From assembly GCA_001051155.2 (NCBI GenBank), contig JYIP02000008.1, forward strand, positions 2,108,001 to 2,172,000: a stretch of DNA of 64,000 bases, given 5' to 3'. The translations under genes and the position numbers were made by a program. The DNA comes from Chrysoporthe austroafricana (taxonomy: Eukaryota; Ascomycota; Sordariomycetes; Diaporthales; Cryphonectriaceae). This document shows, piece after piece, positions 44,511 through 55,524 of this stretch. Each line of letters opens with the position of its first letter. The first letter of the stretch is position 1. The notes beneath the pieces are model-generated. The model saw only the letters and a program-made list of their open reading frames with translations, ran no database searches and had not been told where the DNA came from.

Positions 44511-45993
44511 TTACTTGCACCGCTTCTCCACAATGCCAGCACCATTCTCCTCGTACTCCTTGCGAGAGATCCACATCTGGTGGAAGCTGCCCAGACTGCC
44601 CAAGATACTGCCGCCGACCCAGGCACCGAAGCGGCGCTCGCTAGTGAGACCCGCGGCATGGATCCTAATCTTCGCACCGCTAAACATCGCCGTCAGCTCG
44701 TTGTTCAGCCTGTCGTTGAACCCGTTCAGCAGACTCGTCGCGCCCGTAACAACAATATTGCCCAGCAGGTGGCCTCGCAAGTCCACGTCGACCTGGTTCA
44801 GGCACTGCGTGATCAGGCCGGGGATCGTCTGGTTCTTAGCCAGGCGCCACTCCTCCGGCACCGCTGTGTATGCCTGGGATTCGTCCCACATGCCCTCGGC
44901 CGCCTTGTACCGCTGCTCGCGCCACATCTGGTTGTACCCGTCGGGCATCTCGAACACGCGGCCCGGCTGCGACTTGATGTACTCCTCGTTGCCCGGGCTG
45001 GCGTAGCGGCCTGGGCCCTTCCACACTTCTATGACGGACTCCTTGAACTCGGTCATCAGGCGCTCCTCCTCGTACAGCCGGAACGAATCGTGGATGGCGA
45101 AGGGGAACTTCTTCAGGCGCGCGTTAGGCGGCTGGCCTGCGTCGACGGGCGTCTTGTTCTCGATCATGTAGGTGGGCACGACGTCGATCTTCGGGTCGTT
45201 GGCGTCCCACATGGCGCGGATCTGATGTGACAACCACAGGCCGCCGGCGGAGCTCTGGACCGCCGACTTCTTCAGTGTCATGCCATCGTGCACCGCGGTC
45301 ACTGACGTGTTGGAACCGCCAACCTCCACCACAAGCGCGGTCGCCTTGCCTGCCGCAAACGCCGCCAGCACTGGCGTCCTGCTCAGCCAGAAGGCGGGCG
45401 TGCCCCAGTTCTCGAAGACGACCTCGATAGCCTTCTCCCGCTTCTTGGAGGGGTTCGTCGCAGGCTCCGTTAACAGCACCGGGCTCTCGTACAGCGCCTT
45501 CTCCTCCAGCTCTTGAGCCTCCGCATCCTCCATGTTCACATCGCCCTCGCCGTCCTTGGGATTCGCCGGATCGTTGAGGCCGTTCTTTGAGGGATGCGTC
45601 TCGCTCGGGGGGTTCAGGCGCTTGACGAGCATGTTCTCCCAGATGTTGGCAGCAACATCCCAGTCTTCCACCTCCGACTTCGTGTTCATGTAGTTGCGCA
45701 GCTCAAGGTCCTCGCGGGGCCGTATGACCTCATCCCCAAACAAGTCGCGGTCGCCAATGTGGCTGTAGAAGGAGGGCAGGACGCATTTAGGGACATCCTC
45801 GCCCGCGAAGCCGGCGCGTGTGTTGCAATAGCCTGGATCGAGGACGAGCGCAGAGATCTCATCTTTGGAGAAAGTGACGGTCAGTACGCTAGACGGAAGA
45901 CAGCCGTTACGCGACGCGCAAGAGTCGAAGCTCACCACCACCGTAGATGTCAGCTGGCTGTTGCGCCGACGAAAGCGGCTGTTGGGCAGCCAT
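44511..45993 (-). CDS. ARP4: Actin-related protein 4 (ARP4/BAF53 type)
   Basis: Two exons on the minus strand, 45993-45936 and 45862-44511, give 469 residues. Exon 1 encodes MAAQQPLSSAQQPADIYGG; the join gives [26 protein letters not shown], the classic Arp4 start of the actin fold. The first actin-type phosphate-loop is changed as in Arp4, and an acidic insertion (VNMEDAEAQELEE) sits in the middle. The ending SFHQMWISRKEYEENG corresponds to the actin C-terminal SFQQMWISKQEYDE motif. Arp4 is a nuclear subunit shared by the NuA4 acetyltransferase and the INO80 and SWR1 remodelers, where it helps bind histones. A longer in-frame extension of exon 2 upstream of 45862 is intron and leader, not coding. 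Confidence 0.95.
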
Positions 45994-47363
45994 TGCGCCT
46001 GGTTTGTCTGTGTATCGTGTGGACTGGTTGACGGATGTAAATGAGTTGCTCGATGGAAGAGTGAATCTAGTCTGATGCTGTGATGTTGAGCCCAAGTCGC
46101 GTTCGGTCGCGTCGTGGGAGTCGGAAGCTGTGCACGAGGCCCCCAAGCTCTCACAGCTGCAGGTGGGTGCCGCTGCCGAAAAGAAAAATGGCTGACAAAG
46201 AGCCTCTCCGTTCCCCTAACCCTGACACACAGCAGAATTCCAGGCCAGATGCTGTCGCGGTTGGAAGTTGACTTAGTAAGTGACAAGAGAGGACTTCAAA
46301 CCCTGGCCAGGCCCAAGACGTCGAATAATGAATCAAATATCACAACTCATAAACGGTTTTGGCTGCAGACATCTTCGTCCATGGGAGCTGCATGAACCGA
46401 CAGGCCAGACGAATGGCTATTACTGACCCACCTGGAATACCGACCCTCGGCCGGGCAATACCCGGCGGTTCAATGCTCTGCCGGTTATGTCAGTGAGCAG
46501 TTCAGCGGTTGTGCTTCATGAAGCCGCCCTCCGCAGATTCAAACCCGCGATACCGCCCGGGAGAACACCCATCATAGAGTCGGGCCATGCCCGGTAGAGG
46601 CCGACTGGTCGCTTGTCCGCTCCGAGCTCGCGGGCCGGTCCCAAGTGCCGAAGGGCCACCGGCACGGTGTGCTGGGCCGAGACCCCACCACCAGGCCTTC
46701 ACGTGGGGACGAGAGCACGACAAAAGTGCCTACAACAACCCACCGCTGGCATGACGCGGGTGCGGCGGCACCGCCTCTCGTCTATCTGGGCGGACAGCAC
46801 TCGCCCTGCCCTCTTAGACGGGGACAAAGAGCTGGACCGACGATAGCCACGCGCGTCATGCAGGAGCCGGTACGCGGCCACTGGCGACGTCCAGAGGTGC
46901 TGTATTGTCTCACCTGCGTGCCGTGCGATTCGTGCGTCTTTCTCTCGCTATCGTCGACGGAAGCCTAGGCGGGCAGGGTGCTCCGTACAGGTCCCAGAAG
47001 AAGCCCACCCAGAGCAACGCTTGCGGACCGGACGGCTGGAGCTCGCCCCGTCCAGGCCGCTGCCGAAGCCAGCGCCAAACCCGCCGTGATTGGCGCGGGA
47101 ATGAGATCATCATACAGGCACCACCCCACGACAGGTCGGGCTTGCAACCTGCCGAAGTCCAAAGCGCTGCCGCGGCCCTCTGGACCCCTCGCAGGAGCGC
47201 CTGCCATCTACCCAGCACCTTTGACCACCCCACCCGGGGCGAGGGCCACGGATAATTTGGATATTGGCTCGTTCGGCCGTCCTCGTGAGCAGCGATAACG
47301 GCGACGTCGCACTGATCCTACTCCTGGATGGGGAACGTGGCATCGTCGAAGGCCTCTGTTACC

Positions 47364-47370
47364 TATAAGA
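47364..47370 (+). promoter_or_regulatory. TATA-like box of the L-arabinitol dehydrogenase gene
   Basis: TATAAGA lies about 220 nt upstream of the ATG and is followed by a pyrimidine-rich stretch. Confidence 0.3.
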
Positions 47371-47398
47371 CCTTGATTTCGTCCCCAGCGCTCACAGC

Positions 47399-47406
47399 CT
47401 CCGGAG
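47399..47406. promoter_or_regulatory. Possible CreA/CRE1 binding site pair
   Basis: CTCCGGAG contains the SYGGRG carbon-repressor consensus on both strands, about 190 nt upstream of an arabinose-pathway gene known in other fungi to be carbon-repressed. The motif is short and may be chance. Confidence 0.25.
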
Positions 47407-47592
47407 GGGGGCCTACTATACCATAGACACGTCTGTTCCCTGTAGAGAACTCACGCGGTACCGTCAGTCGACAGTCGACCTATCTACGACCCCACCTTCG
47501 CTCACAAACCGAAGGCCCTGTGTGGCGCCCTTCCGCTCACTATTCATCCTTTCTACTATATTTCGTCTTAGCTTCTCTCAGGACAAGTTGCT

Positions 47593-48808
47593 ATGAGTCC
47601 TTCAGCAGCAGACGGGGCGCCCGCACAGAACGGAACCGGCATCATGGCTACCAAGGCGAACATCGGCGTCTACACCAATCCCGCTCACGACCTATGGATC
47701 AATCCGGCCGAGCCGACGGTGGAGAGCGTGCAGAAGGGCGCTGAGGACCTGCTGCCGGGACATGTCACGGTTGCCGTCCGGAGCACTGGAATCTGCGGGT
47801 AGGTCGGGACAGGACGAGACTGCTGACACCGAATAATGAGGCCTGCGGATACTGATTGTCCTTCTTGCGCGTCACAGATCCGACATCCACTTCTGGCACG
47901 CGGGATGCATCGGGCCCATGATAGTTGGCGGGGACCACATCCTGGGGCACGAGTCGGCCGGGGACGTCATCGCGGTGCACCCGTCGGTGACGCACCTGAA
48001 GGTGGGCGACCGCGTCGCCATCGAGCCCAACGTCATCTGCGGCGCGTGCGAGCCGTGCCTCACGGGGCGGTACAACGGCTGCGAGAAGGTCGAGTTCCTC
48101 TCGACGCCGCCCGTCGCCGGCCTGCTGCGGCGCTACGTCAACCATCCGGCGGTCTGGTGCCACAAGATCGGCAACATGTCGTACGAGAACGGCGCGCTGC
48201 TCGAGCCGCTCAGCGTCGCGCTCGCCGGCATCAAGCGGGCGCAGATCACGGTGGGCGACCCCGTGCTGATCTGCGGCGCCGGGCCCATCGGCCTCGTCAC
48301 GCTGGCGTGCGTCAAGGCGGCGGGCGCGTGCCCGATCGTGATCACTGACATCGACGAGGGGCGGCTCCAGTTCGCCAAGGAGTTCTGCCCCAGCGTCCTC
48401 ACGCACAAGGTCGAGAGGCTGTCGGCGGAGGAGTCGGCCAAGAGGATCGTCGAGACGTTCGGCGGCGTCGAGCCCGCGGTGGCGATCGAGTGCACCGGCG
48501 TGGAGAGTAGTATCAACGCGGCCATCTGGGCGAGCAAGTTCGGCGGGAAGGTGTTCATTATCGGTGTGGGCCGGAACGAGATCAACATCGCCTTTATGAG
48601 GGCCAGTGTGCGCGAGATCGACATCCAGCTGCAGTACCGGTACTCCAACACGTGGCCGAGGGCGATCAGGCTGATCGAGAACGGCGTGATTGACCTGTCG
48701 AAGCTGGTCACCCACCGCTTCCCCCTGGAGGACGCGCTGAAGGCGTTCAACACGGCTGCGGACCCAAAGACGGGCGCTATCAAGGTCCAGATCCAAAGCC
48801 TGGACTAG
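47593..48808 (+). CDS. lad1: L-arabinitol 4-dehydrogenase (medium-chain, zinc, NAD-dependent)
   Basis: Two exons, 47593-47798 and 47878-48808, give 378 residues, the usual length. The join restores [16 protein letters not shown] with the catalytic zinc Cys; LGHESAG gives the His and Glu. The structural zinc lobe is CGACEPC followed by GCE, with all four Cys present. The Rossmann motif is GAGPIGLV, and Asp in ITDIDEGR fits NAD rather than NADP. The segments EFLSTPPV and [18 protein letters not shown] are typical of fungal LAD, distinguishing it from xylitol dehydrogenase, though a related polyol activity cannot be excluded. The enzyme oxidises L-arabinitol to L-xylulose in the cytosolic L-arabinose catabolic pathway. 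A second Met (residue 18) is a possible alternative start. Confidence 0.93.
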
Positions 48809-49591
48809 GGTGCTGGAGGGGTATACTATCGGTTCTGTACATAGATTGAAATAGGCATTGCCAGACTGCACTGGCGCCAAGCATAAGTAGTAGATCAGCT
48901 CCATGAATAGTAATGCTGGAGGATCAGGTTCGGTTGAGCCAGCCAACTATCTGCCTGCATGATGCTGCATGTGGTCCCGCTTGCAGGCTCTACTCCGACC
49001 GATTGTTTCCGGCGTCTCCATGTCAGAGGCCGTGGGTCCTCACAGCCAAGTGTGAGAAAATGGTTAACAAACAGTGTCGGAGAGGAGATTGGAGTTCATC
49101 GCAACTGCACGTTGATTATTCTGAAACAGAACGCGCGCTGAGGAAGACGACGAGTCTGTTGTCAGATGCAAATCGGCGAAGAGAGAAGAGGCTTAGGTAA
49201 GCAACCAGTCGCCTGCTCATGGGATCAAAGAACCGAGGTACGTTAAGCCGCCTGGCCGGGTGCCAACAAGTCTAGGAACTTTATGGGCTGGCAGGCCGCG
49301 GCGCTTTGCTGAGTTTTTGCCGTTCACGCCATCCGACCCGTTTCCTCGGATCGTCATTCCGTTCCTCTCTACGGCTTTTCCAATGACCTTCTCGTAGATA
49401 CCTCGTCCTGTTGTGTTCCAGTGGCGGACGAGCCAACGGAATTTGTTCGCGTCCATCCCAGCAGACCGAGCGTCGCCACAGCCTCGCTCTCCCCACCCGC
49501 TGGGATCCGGCCCTCGCCGCCGACCTCTTGCCGCCTCTGAGGAGGGCAACAGATAGTGCGAACGCTCTCCCCTTTGAGCCATCCACACGAT
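48809..49591. other. Intergenic region between lad1 and PEX13
   Basis: 783 bp holding the lad1 3' flank and PEX13 promoter; both genes are on the plus strand. No extra gene or clear repeat seen. Confidence 0.55.
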
Positions 49592-50984
49592 ATGGCATCC
49601 CCACCAAAGCCCTGGGAGCGCCCGGGCGCGACAGGCACAGCAACAGGTACGACAGATTCACAAGCTCAACTCCTGCGACCACCACAGCTGACACAGGTTC
49701 CAGCCGCGACGCCGACCGTGTCTGCCGCAACGCCGTCTGCAACAACATCAGCCGCCTCCCCAGCGATACCACCACGACCCGAGTCGCTGTCCGCCTCGGT
49801 GAACCAGAACGCCGCGGCATACAGCAGGCTGGGGGCGCCAGGCTACAGCTCCTACGGGGCCGCTTACCCGTCGACCTACTCTTCCTACTCGCCATACGGC
49901 TCGACATACGGTAGCTACGGCGGCTACGGAGGCCTCGGCGGTGGCATGTATGGCGGCTACGGTGGATACCGACCGATGGGGGGCTACGGAGGTGGCATGT
50001 ACGGCGGCATGGGCGGCATGCCCGGGGACCCAAACAACCCGGAGAGCCTGACGAACAGGGTGAACCAGAGCACGCAGGCGACGTTCCAGGTCCTGGAGGG
50101 AATTGTGGGCGCGTTTGGTGGGTTCGCGCAGATGCTGGAGAGTACTTACATGACGACGCATTCGAGCTTCTATGGTGCGTTGCTCCCTTCCACGTCCGAA
50201 AGCATGGGTAGTCTGACGCTGACATTCTGGTACAGCCGTGGTAGCGGTCGCGGAACAGTTCGGTAACCTGCGCGATACCCTGGGCCATATCCTGGGCATA
50301 TACACGATAATGCGGTGGATGAGAACGCTCATTGCCAAGATCACGGGTCGACCGCCGCCCGCCGACGCCATGGCACTCACACCGGCCTCGTTTGCGAGAT
50401 TCGAGGGCCGACACGCCGAAGGAGCGCCGGGCTCCGGGCCGGCGAAACCGAGCCGAAAGCCGCTCGTCTTTTTCCTCCTGTTCGCATTCGGTCTGCCGTA
50501 CCTCATGACGAAGATGGTCCGGTCCATGGCCGCATCACACGAGGAGGAGGAGCGGAGGAGGCAGATCCAAGCACAAGCGATCGACCCCTCCAAGCTCGAA
50601 TTCTGCCGCGTGCTGTGGGACTTCTCGCCCGAGTCCCGCGGAGATGCTGTTGTCAAGGGTGTCGACTTAGAGGTGAAGAAGGGAGACCTCGTGGCTGTGC
50701 TGAGCAAGACGGACCCGCTAGGCAACCCGAGCGACTGGTGGCGGTGCCGTGCGAGGGACGGCCGGATGGGCTACCTGCCGTCCACGTTCTTGGAGATAGC
50801 AAGGAAGCCGGTGGCTGCGATCAAGGCCACGGCGTCAGTTGACAGCAGCAGGGCGAACTCCCTGACGAGCAGCATCGCCAGCGCCGTCCAGAAGGAGGCC
50901 GAGCCGGAGAAGGTTCCCATTCCGGTCGGCAAGCCCGGGGATATCAGTGCCGAGAGCTTTCAGAAGTCGCAGTTCTACAGCTAG
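49592..50984 (+). CDS. PEX13: Peroxisomal membrane docking protein PEX13
   Basis: Two exons, 49592-50174 and 50236-50984, give 443 residues. The N-terminus MASPPKPWERPG is the conserved Pex13 start. It is followed by a long Tyr/Gly-rich segment (repeats of YGGYGG and GGMYGG, about residues 85-145), the conserved region NQSTQATFQVLEGIVGAFGG, two hydrophobic segments, and a C-terminal SH3 domain (about 317-382: FCRVLWDFSP through DWWRCRARDG and GYLPSTFLEI). It ends in FQKSQFYS. Pex13 with Pex14 forms the docking and translocation site for Pex5/Pex7 cargo at the peroxisome membrane; the YG-rich part is thought to form a permeable meshwork. The donor GTGCGT and acceptor TACAG rebuild SSFYAVVAVAEQFG. 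Confidence 0.94.
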
Positions 50985-51843
50985 GGGATGGCCTTGAGCT
51001 GTAACCTTTCTTTTTACCATAATGGAGGCATGGATGGATGGATTGTATTCGGGCATTTTACTTCAGTGGACCAAAAGCTTGGAGTTGGGTGTTTAGGGAC
51101 CACAGCGATTTCAGAAGATCCACCAAGAGTATCCTGTGGCAGCGACAATGGCATTATTCGAAATGCTCTCTCTTCAATCATGATGATCTCCAGTGTCGTA
51201 TTCCCACCGGCGGCAGAGTCTGCGCCTCATGTGAACGGCTTCTTGAAAAGTGACCTGCCTATCTCGTCTATCTTCCTGTTTATTGCACAATGCACCCTCA
51301 GTCAACGCTCGTTATATCATGACGCCACATTGACTCAGCTTGAAGCCAGGGTCTTCGGCCCTCAGGGGATTTGAGGCTGTGCTCACCCAGACACTCAGGC
51401 ACTGCCAGGCATCTTGTAATAAGCCGGGTCAATTGCAGGTGGGGCGACAAAGGAGAGCGACCACCGTAGGAGCCCTCACAGGAGCCTTCACAAGGTTAAC
51501 GTGCAAGGTTAAAGTTCAACATGGCCCGTGCAGTGTAGTGAAGCCACACCCCACCGGTGAAGCCACAGGCGATGACGTTGTAGCGAGCCCGCGTCATAAC
51601 CCCTGTCCTACCTTGGTCAAGCTTAAGCAACGCGAGCTGCGGCGACAACTGGCCACCTCACTCGGCTTCCTCTCTTCTTTCCCCCCGAATCACGGGAACA
51701 TTCGCATTCCGTCGTTTCTTTCTTAAGAACTCGACATCCCACCCCACTGATCTTTGTGTCCCTTCTGCATTGCAAATCTCTCTCGACGACAATCCGACAG
51801 AACCTCAAACGGCTAGAACAAGGAACCACTTGAAGCTCTCAAG
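50985..51843. other. Intergenic region between PEX13 and the BAP31-like gene
   Basis: 859 bp with the PEX13 3' flank and BAP31-like promoter. The last 120 nt are pyrimidine-rich, consistent with a leader. No gene seen. Confidence 0.55.
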
Positions 51844-52753
51844 ATGACCCTCTACTACAGCTTGGTAGGAACAGCCTCGACATCGGTTGCGATGCTCTTT
51901 GCCTTGCTGACAGTGCTAAACTGCAGGTCTTCCTCCTCCTCATGGCAGAGATGGCTCTGTTCATGCTCCTCATCATCCCTCTCCCCTTCACCGTCAAGAG
52001 GAAGATGTTCACGTAAGTACAACCCCGCTCTGGCCGGCCTGTGTCTGCCAGCTCGGCTAACATCTGACCACCCTACAGCTTCATCTCCGAGAACCCCATC
52101 GTCGCGAAGCTCCAGTACGGCTTGAAGATCACCTTCATCTTCATCCTGATCCTGTTCATCGACAGCGTCAACCGCGTCTACCGGGTCCAGATTGAGCTCT
52201 CCCAGGCTTCTGACGGCAATAATGCTGCGTATGTGTCCTCCCCTTCTACTTTGCCATGCCTAGCCCCCAGCGCCCTCCTCCCCCCATCAGTTCGTCATTT
52301 CCCAGGCCAGGCACAGATCTGCAGAAACTTGAAATCGTGTCTTGCACAGCACCAGCTAGCTAACCCACCTGGCCCATCAGCAGGCAGATCATGGGCCACG
52401 AGCGCCTAGAGGTGCAGGCCAGGAAGTTCTACTCCCAGCGCAACATGTACCTGTGCGGCTTCACGCTCTTCCTCTCTCTCATCCTGAACCGTACCTACAT
52501 CATGATCCTCGAGGTCCTCCGCCTCGAGGAGCGCGTCAAGCAGTACGAGGGCACCGACAAGAACACCAAGCAGGCCGAGAAGCTCGCCGCCGCGGGTGAG
52601 CCCGGCGAGATCGCCCGCCTGCGCAAGGAGCTTGCGAAGAAGGACCAGGACATCGAGACCCTGAAGAAGCAGGCCAGCGGTCTGCACAAGGAGTACAACA
52701 ACCTGAGCGACCAGATCAGCCAGCAGGATGGCACGCCTAAGAAGGACAGGTAA
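51844..52753 (+). CDS. YET3: BAP31-like ER membrane protein (YET3 family)
   Basis: Four exons, 51844-51864, 51927-52012, 52079-52228 and 52381-52753, give 209 residues. Exon 1 encodes only seven residues (MTLYYSL). The product has three hydrophobic segments (VFLLLMAEMALFMLLIIPL; ITFIFILILFIDSVNRVYRV; MYLCGFTLFLSLILNRTY) and then a charged coiled coil (about 135-200). This is the topology of BAP31/Yet proteins, ER-resident membrane proteins that chaperone export of other membrane proteins. The C-terminus ends KKDR, fitting a KKxx ER-retrieval signal. The last intron ends in a tandem acceptor (CAG CAG), so one Arg codon is optional. PEX13 lies upstream on the same strand. Confidence 0.92.
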
Positions 52754-53818
52754 ATCCTTTGCCGACGCGTCAATGCAGACATGCTCGCGATAGCGCCGCG
52801 GGGAACTAGCTGGGGCGCATGTCGTGCCCGGTCTTGGCAAACGAAGAAGGAAAAATGGCGGGAAATTGCAAGTGAGGCCATGCGTGTTGCGAGTGGTCGT
52901 GGAGGCGTTCAGGACAATTGTTCAGGACAGCTCCGAGCTTGGTCCAGTTCCATGAAGGATGGGGCGTCTTGCATCATGTGGATGTGTATGATTAACGGAG
53001 AAAACGAGGCGTAGGCCGCATTCAGAAGTGATATTGATCTGAGCAAATAAATTGATTTCGTCAAGCATTGCTCTGTTGTCCGGTCAATCCCAGTATCCGT
53101 CTGCCGTATCGTGAGGAATATACTTGACAATTTGGCACCTTTCCGAATCATTAATCATCCATCTTCTCAAATCGTACCAGGCGGCCAGCGAATCGTTCAG
53201 CCTCAATCCCTCCCTCTGGCACAAATCCACGATGACCACACACTCACATATCGTAGCGTCTCAATTAGAGGCTATTGATAATTGTTAGCAGCTCTGTACA
53301 CTGCTTCATCTATGTACGGGCCCGTCCCGATAAAGGCACAGAATCTCCGATACAGCCGACCTTGCCCTTTGAAGGACAATTCAAGGGTGAGTCTTAGACG
53401 AATAGCATAAGCTGACTTCCTATGCAAACAACTCATTAACATTCCATTACCCTATTCAAAGACTTTCTCATCAAGGTATACGTCTTCGATCTCACATATA
53501 GGCCGTTTCCAAGTATGACAAAGGGTAAAGTGATGAACGAGGGACCCAACCAGTGGTCCTTCTATTGTCCTAACACCTAGCTATGCTAACTCTAAATGCT
53601 CCCAAATATCAAGAATCTTGCAATAACTCCATGCGCCTGCAAATGCTCTCTGAATCCCACAAAGGAAATGCTCACCACAGTTCCCAAGTGATCAAGGACA
53701 AGATCCAGCTTTTCCTTCCCGAGCGCCCTCATAATGCTATCCAATAGTCTGCCTACCCCGTACTCGAATGCAGATCAGTCAAAGGACCGTGGCCACCAGC
53801 CACACACCTCTTCCCTCT
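52754..53818. other. Convergent spacer, AT-rich on the right
   Basis: The 1.07-kb spacer lies between the BAP31-like stop and the stop of the secreted cysteine-rich gene. The right two thirds are AT-richer. No gene is supportable. Confidence 0.55.
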
Positions 53819-54418
53819 CTAGGAGGACTTGGACTTGGACTTCTCCTTAGCCTTCTGGTCCTTGGCCGCCTGGCGCATGCACTGCCCGTCAGACTGCATT
53901 TTCTTGCAGTTGGCATCCCAGCACTTCTGCTTCAGAGCCGCGTTGCCATTCGCAAAGGAGTGGCAGGCGTCCTCGCACTCCTTGTAGCACTTGGCATTCC
54001 AGTTGCGCATGATAGCGAAAGAAGCAGAGTCCAGACCAGCCCAGAGGGTCGTATCGACGTTAGCAGCATCAGAAGAGCTGTCAGCCGGAGAACGGGAGGA
54101 TTTGGACTTCTCCTTGGCCTTCTGGTCCTTAGCCGCCTGGCGCATGCACTGCCCATCGGCCTGGTATTGCTTGCAGTTGGCGTCCCAGCACTTTTGCTTA
54201 AGCGCCGCGTCGCCATTCGCAAAGGACTTGCAGGCATCCTCGCACTTCTTGTAGCACTTGGCGTTCCAGTTGCGCATAATAGCGAAAGAAGCCGAGTCCA
54301 GGCCGGCCCATAGAGATGTATCGACCACGGCGGCTGAGCTAGAGCCGTCTGAGGTCGGGGCGGCAAGGCCGACGGAGGCAGCCAGGAGGAGGGTGTTGAT
54401 GAAAGATTGGAAACGCAT
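53819..54418 (-). CDS. Small secreted cysteine-rich protein with two near-identical modules (effector-like)
   Basis: A single exon of 199 residues. A clear signal peptide is present (hydrophobic FINTLLLAASVGLA, cleavage probably near residue 19-20). The mature protein consists of two modules, residues 33-107 and 122-196, offset by 89 residues and about 91% identical (7 differences in 75). Each begins with DTxLWAGLDSASFAIMRNW, has six Cys in the pattern CX3CX3CX13CX4CX8C (Cys55, 59, 63, 77, 82, 91 and 144, 148, 152, 166, 171, 180), and ends in a Lys-rich tail (KDQKAKEKSKS). I do not recognise the family. Small size, secretion, even Cys number and accessory location fit an effector-like or antimicrobial-like secreted protein, but no activity can be claimed. 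A TATA box and an A/C-rich leader precede it. Confidence 0.85.
   Translation of the reverse strand: MRFQSFINTLLLAASVGLAAPTSDGSSSAAVVDTSLWAGLDSASFAIMRNWNAKCYKKCEDACKSFANGDAALKQKCWDANCKQYQADGQCMRQAAKDQKAKEKSKSSRSPADSSSDAANVDTTLWAGLDSASFAIMRNWNAKCYKECEDACHSFANGNAALKQKCWDANCKKMQSDGQCMRQAAKDQKAKEKSKSKSS
53831..54322 (-). repeat. Internal tandem duplication in the cysteine-rich gene
   Basis: Coding segments 54322-54098 and 54055-53831 encode the two modules. They are similar at the DNA level too, including silent positions, which points to a fairly recent duplication. Confidence 0.8.
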
Positions 54419-54652
54419 TTTGAAAGCCTGGTGAGGTGGCTTGATTGGAAAACAGAAGGTGGTCTATGTGAAGAGCGGCTTGTGTGCCGGTGTTGGCTTT
54501 CGATCACTGGTGTTGTTTCTGAGGAATACTGATGATTGTAAAGAGACTTGATGGTTTGGGGAAGGTTGTGTGATGCTGTTGGAGGCTGTTGCTTGTTTTG
54601 AATGCTGATGATGTTCTTGAACTGGAGGAAACGGGGAGATCTTCGAGCCATC

Positions 54653-54658
54653 TATATA
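54653..54658 (-). promoter_or_regulatory. TATA box of the cysteine-rich secreted protein gene
   Basis: TATATA (in CTATATAGA on the minus strand) lies 235 nt upstream of the ATG. It is followed by a long A/C-rich leader (CAACA, CATCA, AACAA units) of the type seen ahead of well-expressed fungal secreted proteins. Confidence 0.45.
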
Positions 54659-55455
54659 GTCGAGCTTCCACAGATCATGTTCACGCATCGGCCTTGGACA
54701 GACACGCCTTCGACCTATCTCGCCATCCTCATCACCACCATTTGTGGGGCGACATCAGAGTATGTTGCGTCTGAGTAGGCTTACTATAATTGCTTGGGAC
54801 CCATGAGGTAACACAATATCCAAAACAAGCTGACATAAACCGTTCCCTCGACCTGGATAATCTCAAGACCTTGCAGCAGATCGAGACGGATCTGGCCCTG
54901 ACGCAAACGGCCCCGAGTGCCGAGAAAGTGAGCGTTTGAATTTGGTGACATTGTAAGCTCTTCTTGCCGAAGCGAAGCGGCTGAAGTGCATAAACATTCT
55001 TTTATGTATATGTTCCTGCCATTCGCCTGCCAGACCCATAGTCTCGTCTCCTGCCCCCTCCACGCCAAGGAAACATACAGACTCGCCGGCAATTAGTTAG
55101 GTAGCAGCCGGTGAAAGGTCCTAGTGAAATTTACACCTTTTTTTTTTTTTTTCTTCAAGGGAGCATAGTACGTACGGACGTACACTCGACAACCCTAGAG
55201 CCGCTGGAAAGGATCGCCTGCCCGGGTCCTTGGCAGCACGGTACTCGTGGGTCCCGCTGCTCTGGTAAGATTTGCGAAACTATCTACCAGGGCAAACAAG
55301 GCCGTTGGTTCCGTCCTACAATTATCGTCACATTTAGTCAGCCTGGGGTGACGGTTCCCCACAGTCTTATCTTGGCAGCTGCCTTGCATCGCCGCAGCTG
55401 CCGGTGGAGTATATTGCTCCTTCAGGCCCGGGGCCGAGGACTAGTCTATTCCTCC

Positions 55456-55524
55456 GTGAGGCCCCCGGTGGGGCTCGTACCCTATGTTGGAAAGGCTTAA
55501 CCACCGTGCTACCGCACTGGGTAC
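55456..55524 (-). other. tRNA-like relic (possible SINE head or tRNA pseudogene)
   Basis: On the minus strand there is an A-box-like GGTAGCACGGTGGTTAAG and, 18 nt on, a B-box-like GGGTACGAGCCC flanked by pairable GGG and CCC. The anticodon arm is too short for a working tRNA. It looks like a truncated tRNA gene or the tRNA-derived head of a SINE. Confidence 0.35.

Larger units (their letters stand above)
45994..47592. promoter_or_regulatory. Divergent intergenic region between ARP4 and the L-arabinitol dehydrogenase gene
   Basis: This 1.6-kb head-to-head spacer holds both promoters. Seen in it: a small hairpin (CCGGG-CAATA-CCCGG) near 46452-46466, a TATA-like motif at 47364 and an overlapping pair of CreA-type motifs at 47399. 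ORFs in it are short and unlike proteins. Confidence 0.5.

Noticed and set aside
46536..46548. B-box-like GGTTTGAATC on the minus strand
   Set aside because: No cloverleaf or A box could be found around it.
51844..52125. 93-codon ORF continuing through the first intron of the BAP31-like gene
   Set aside because: The unspliced reading loses the first membrane segment; the four-exon model restores three membrane segments and the coiled coil.
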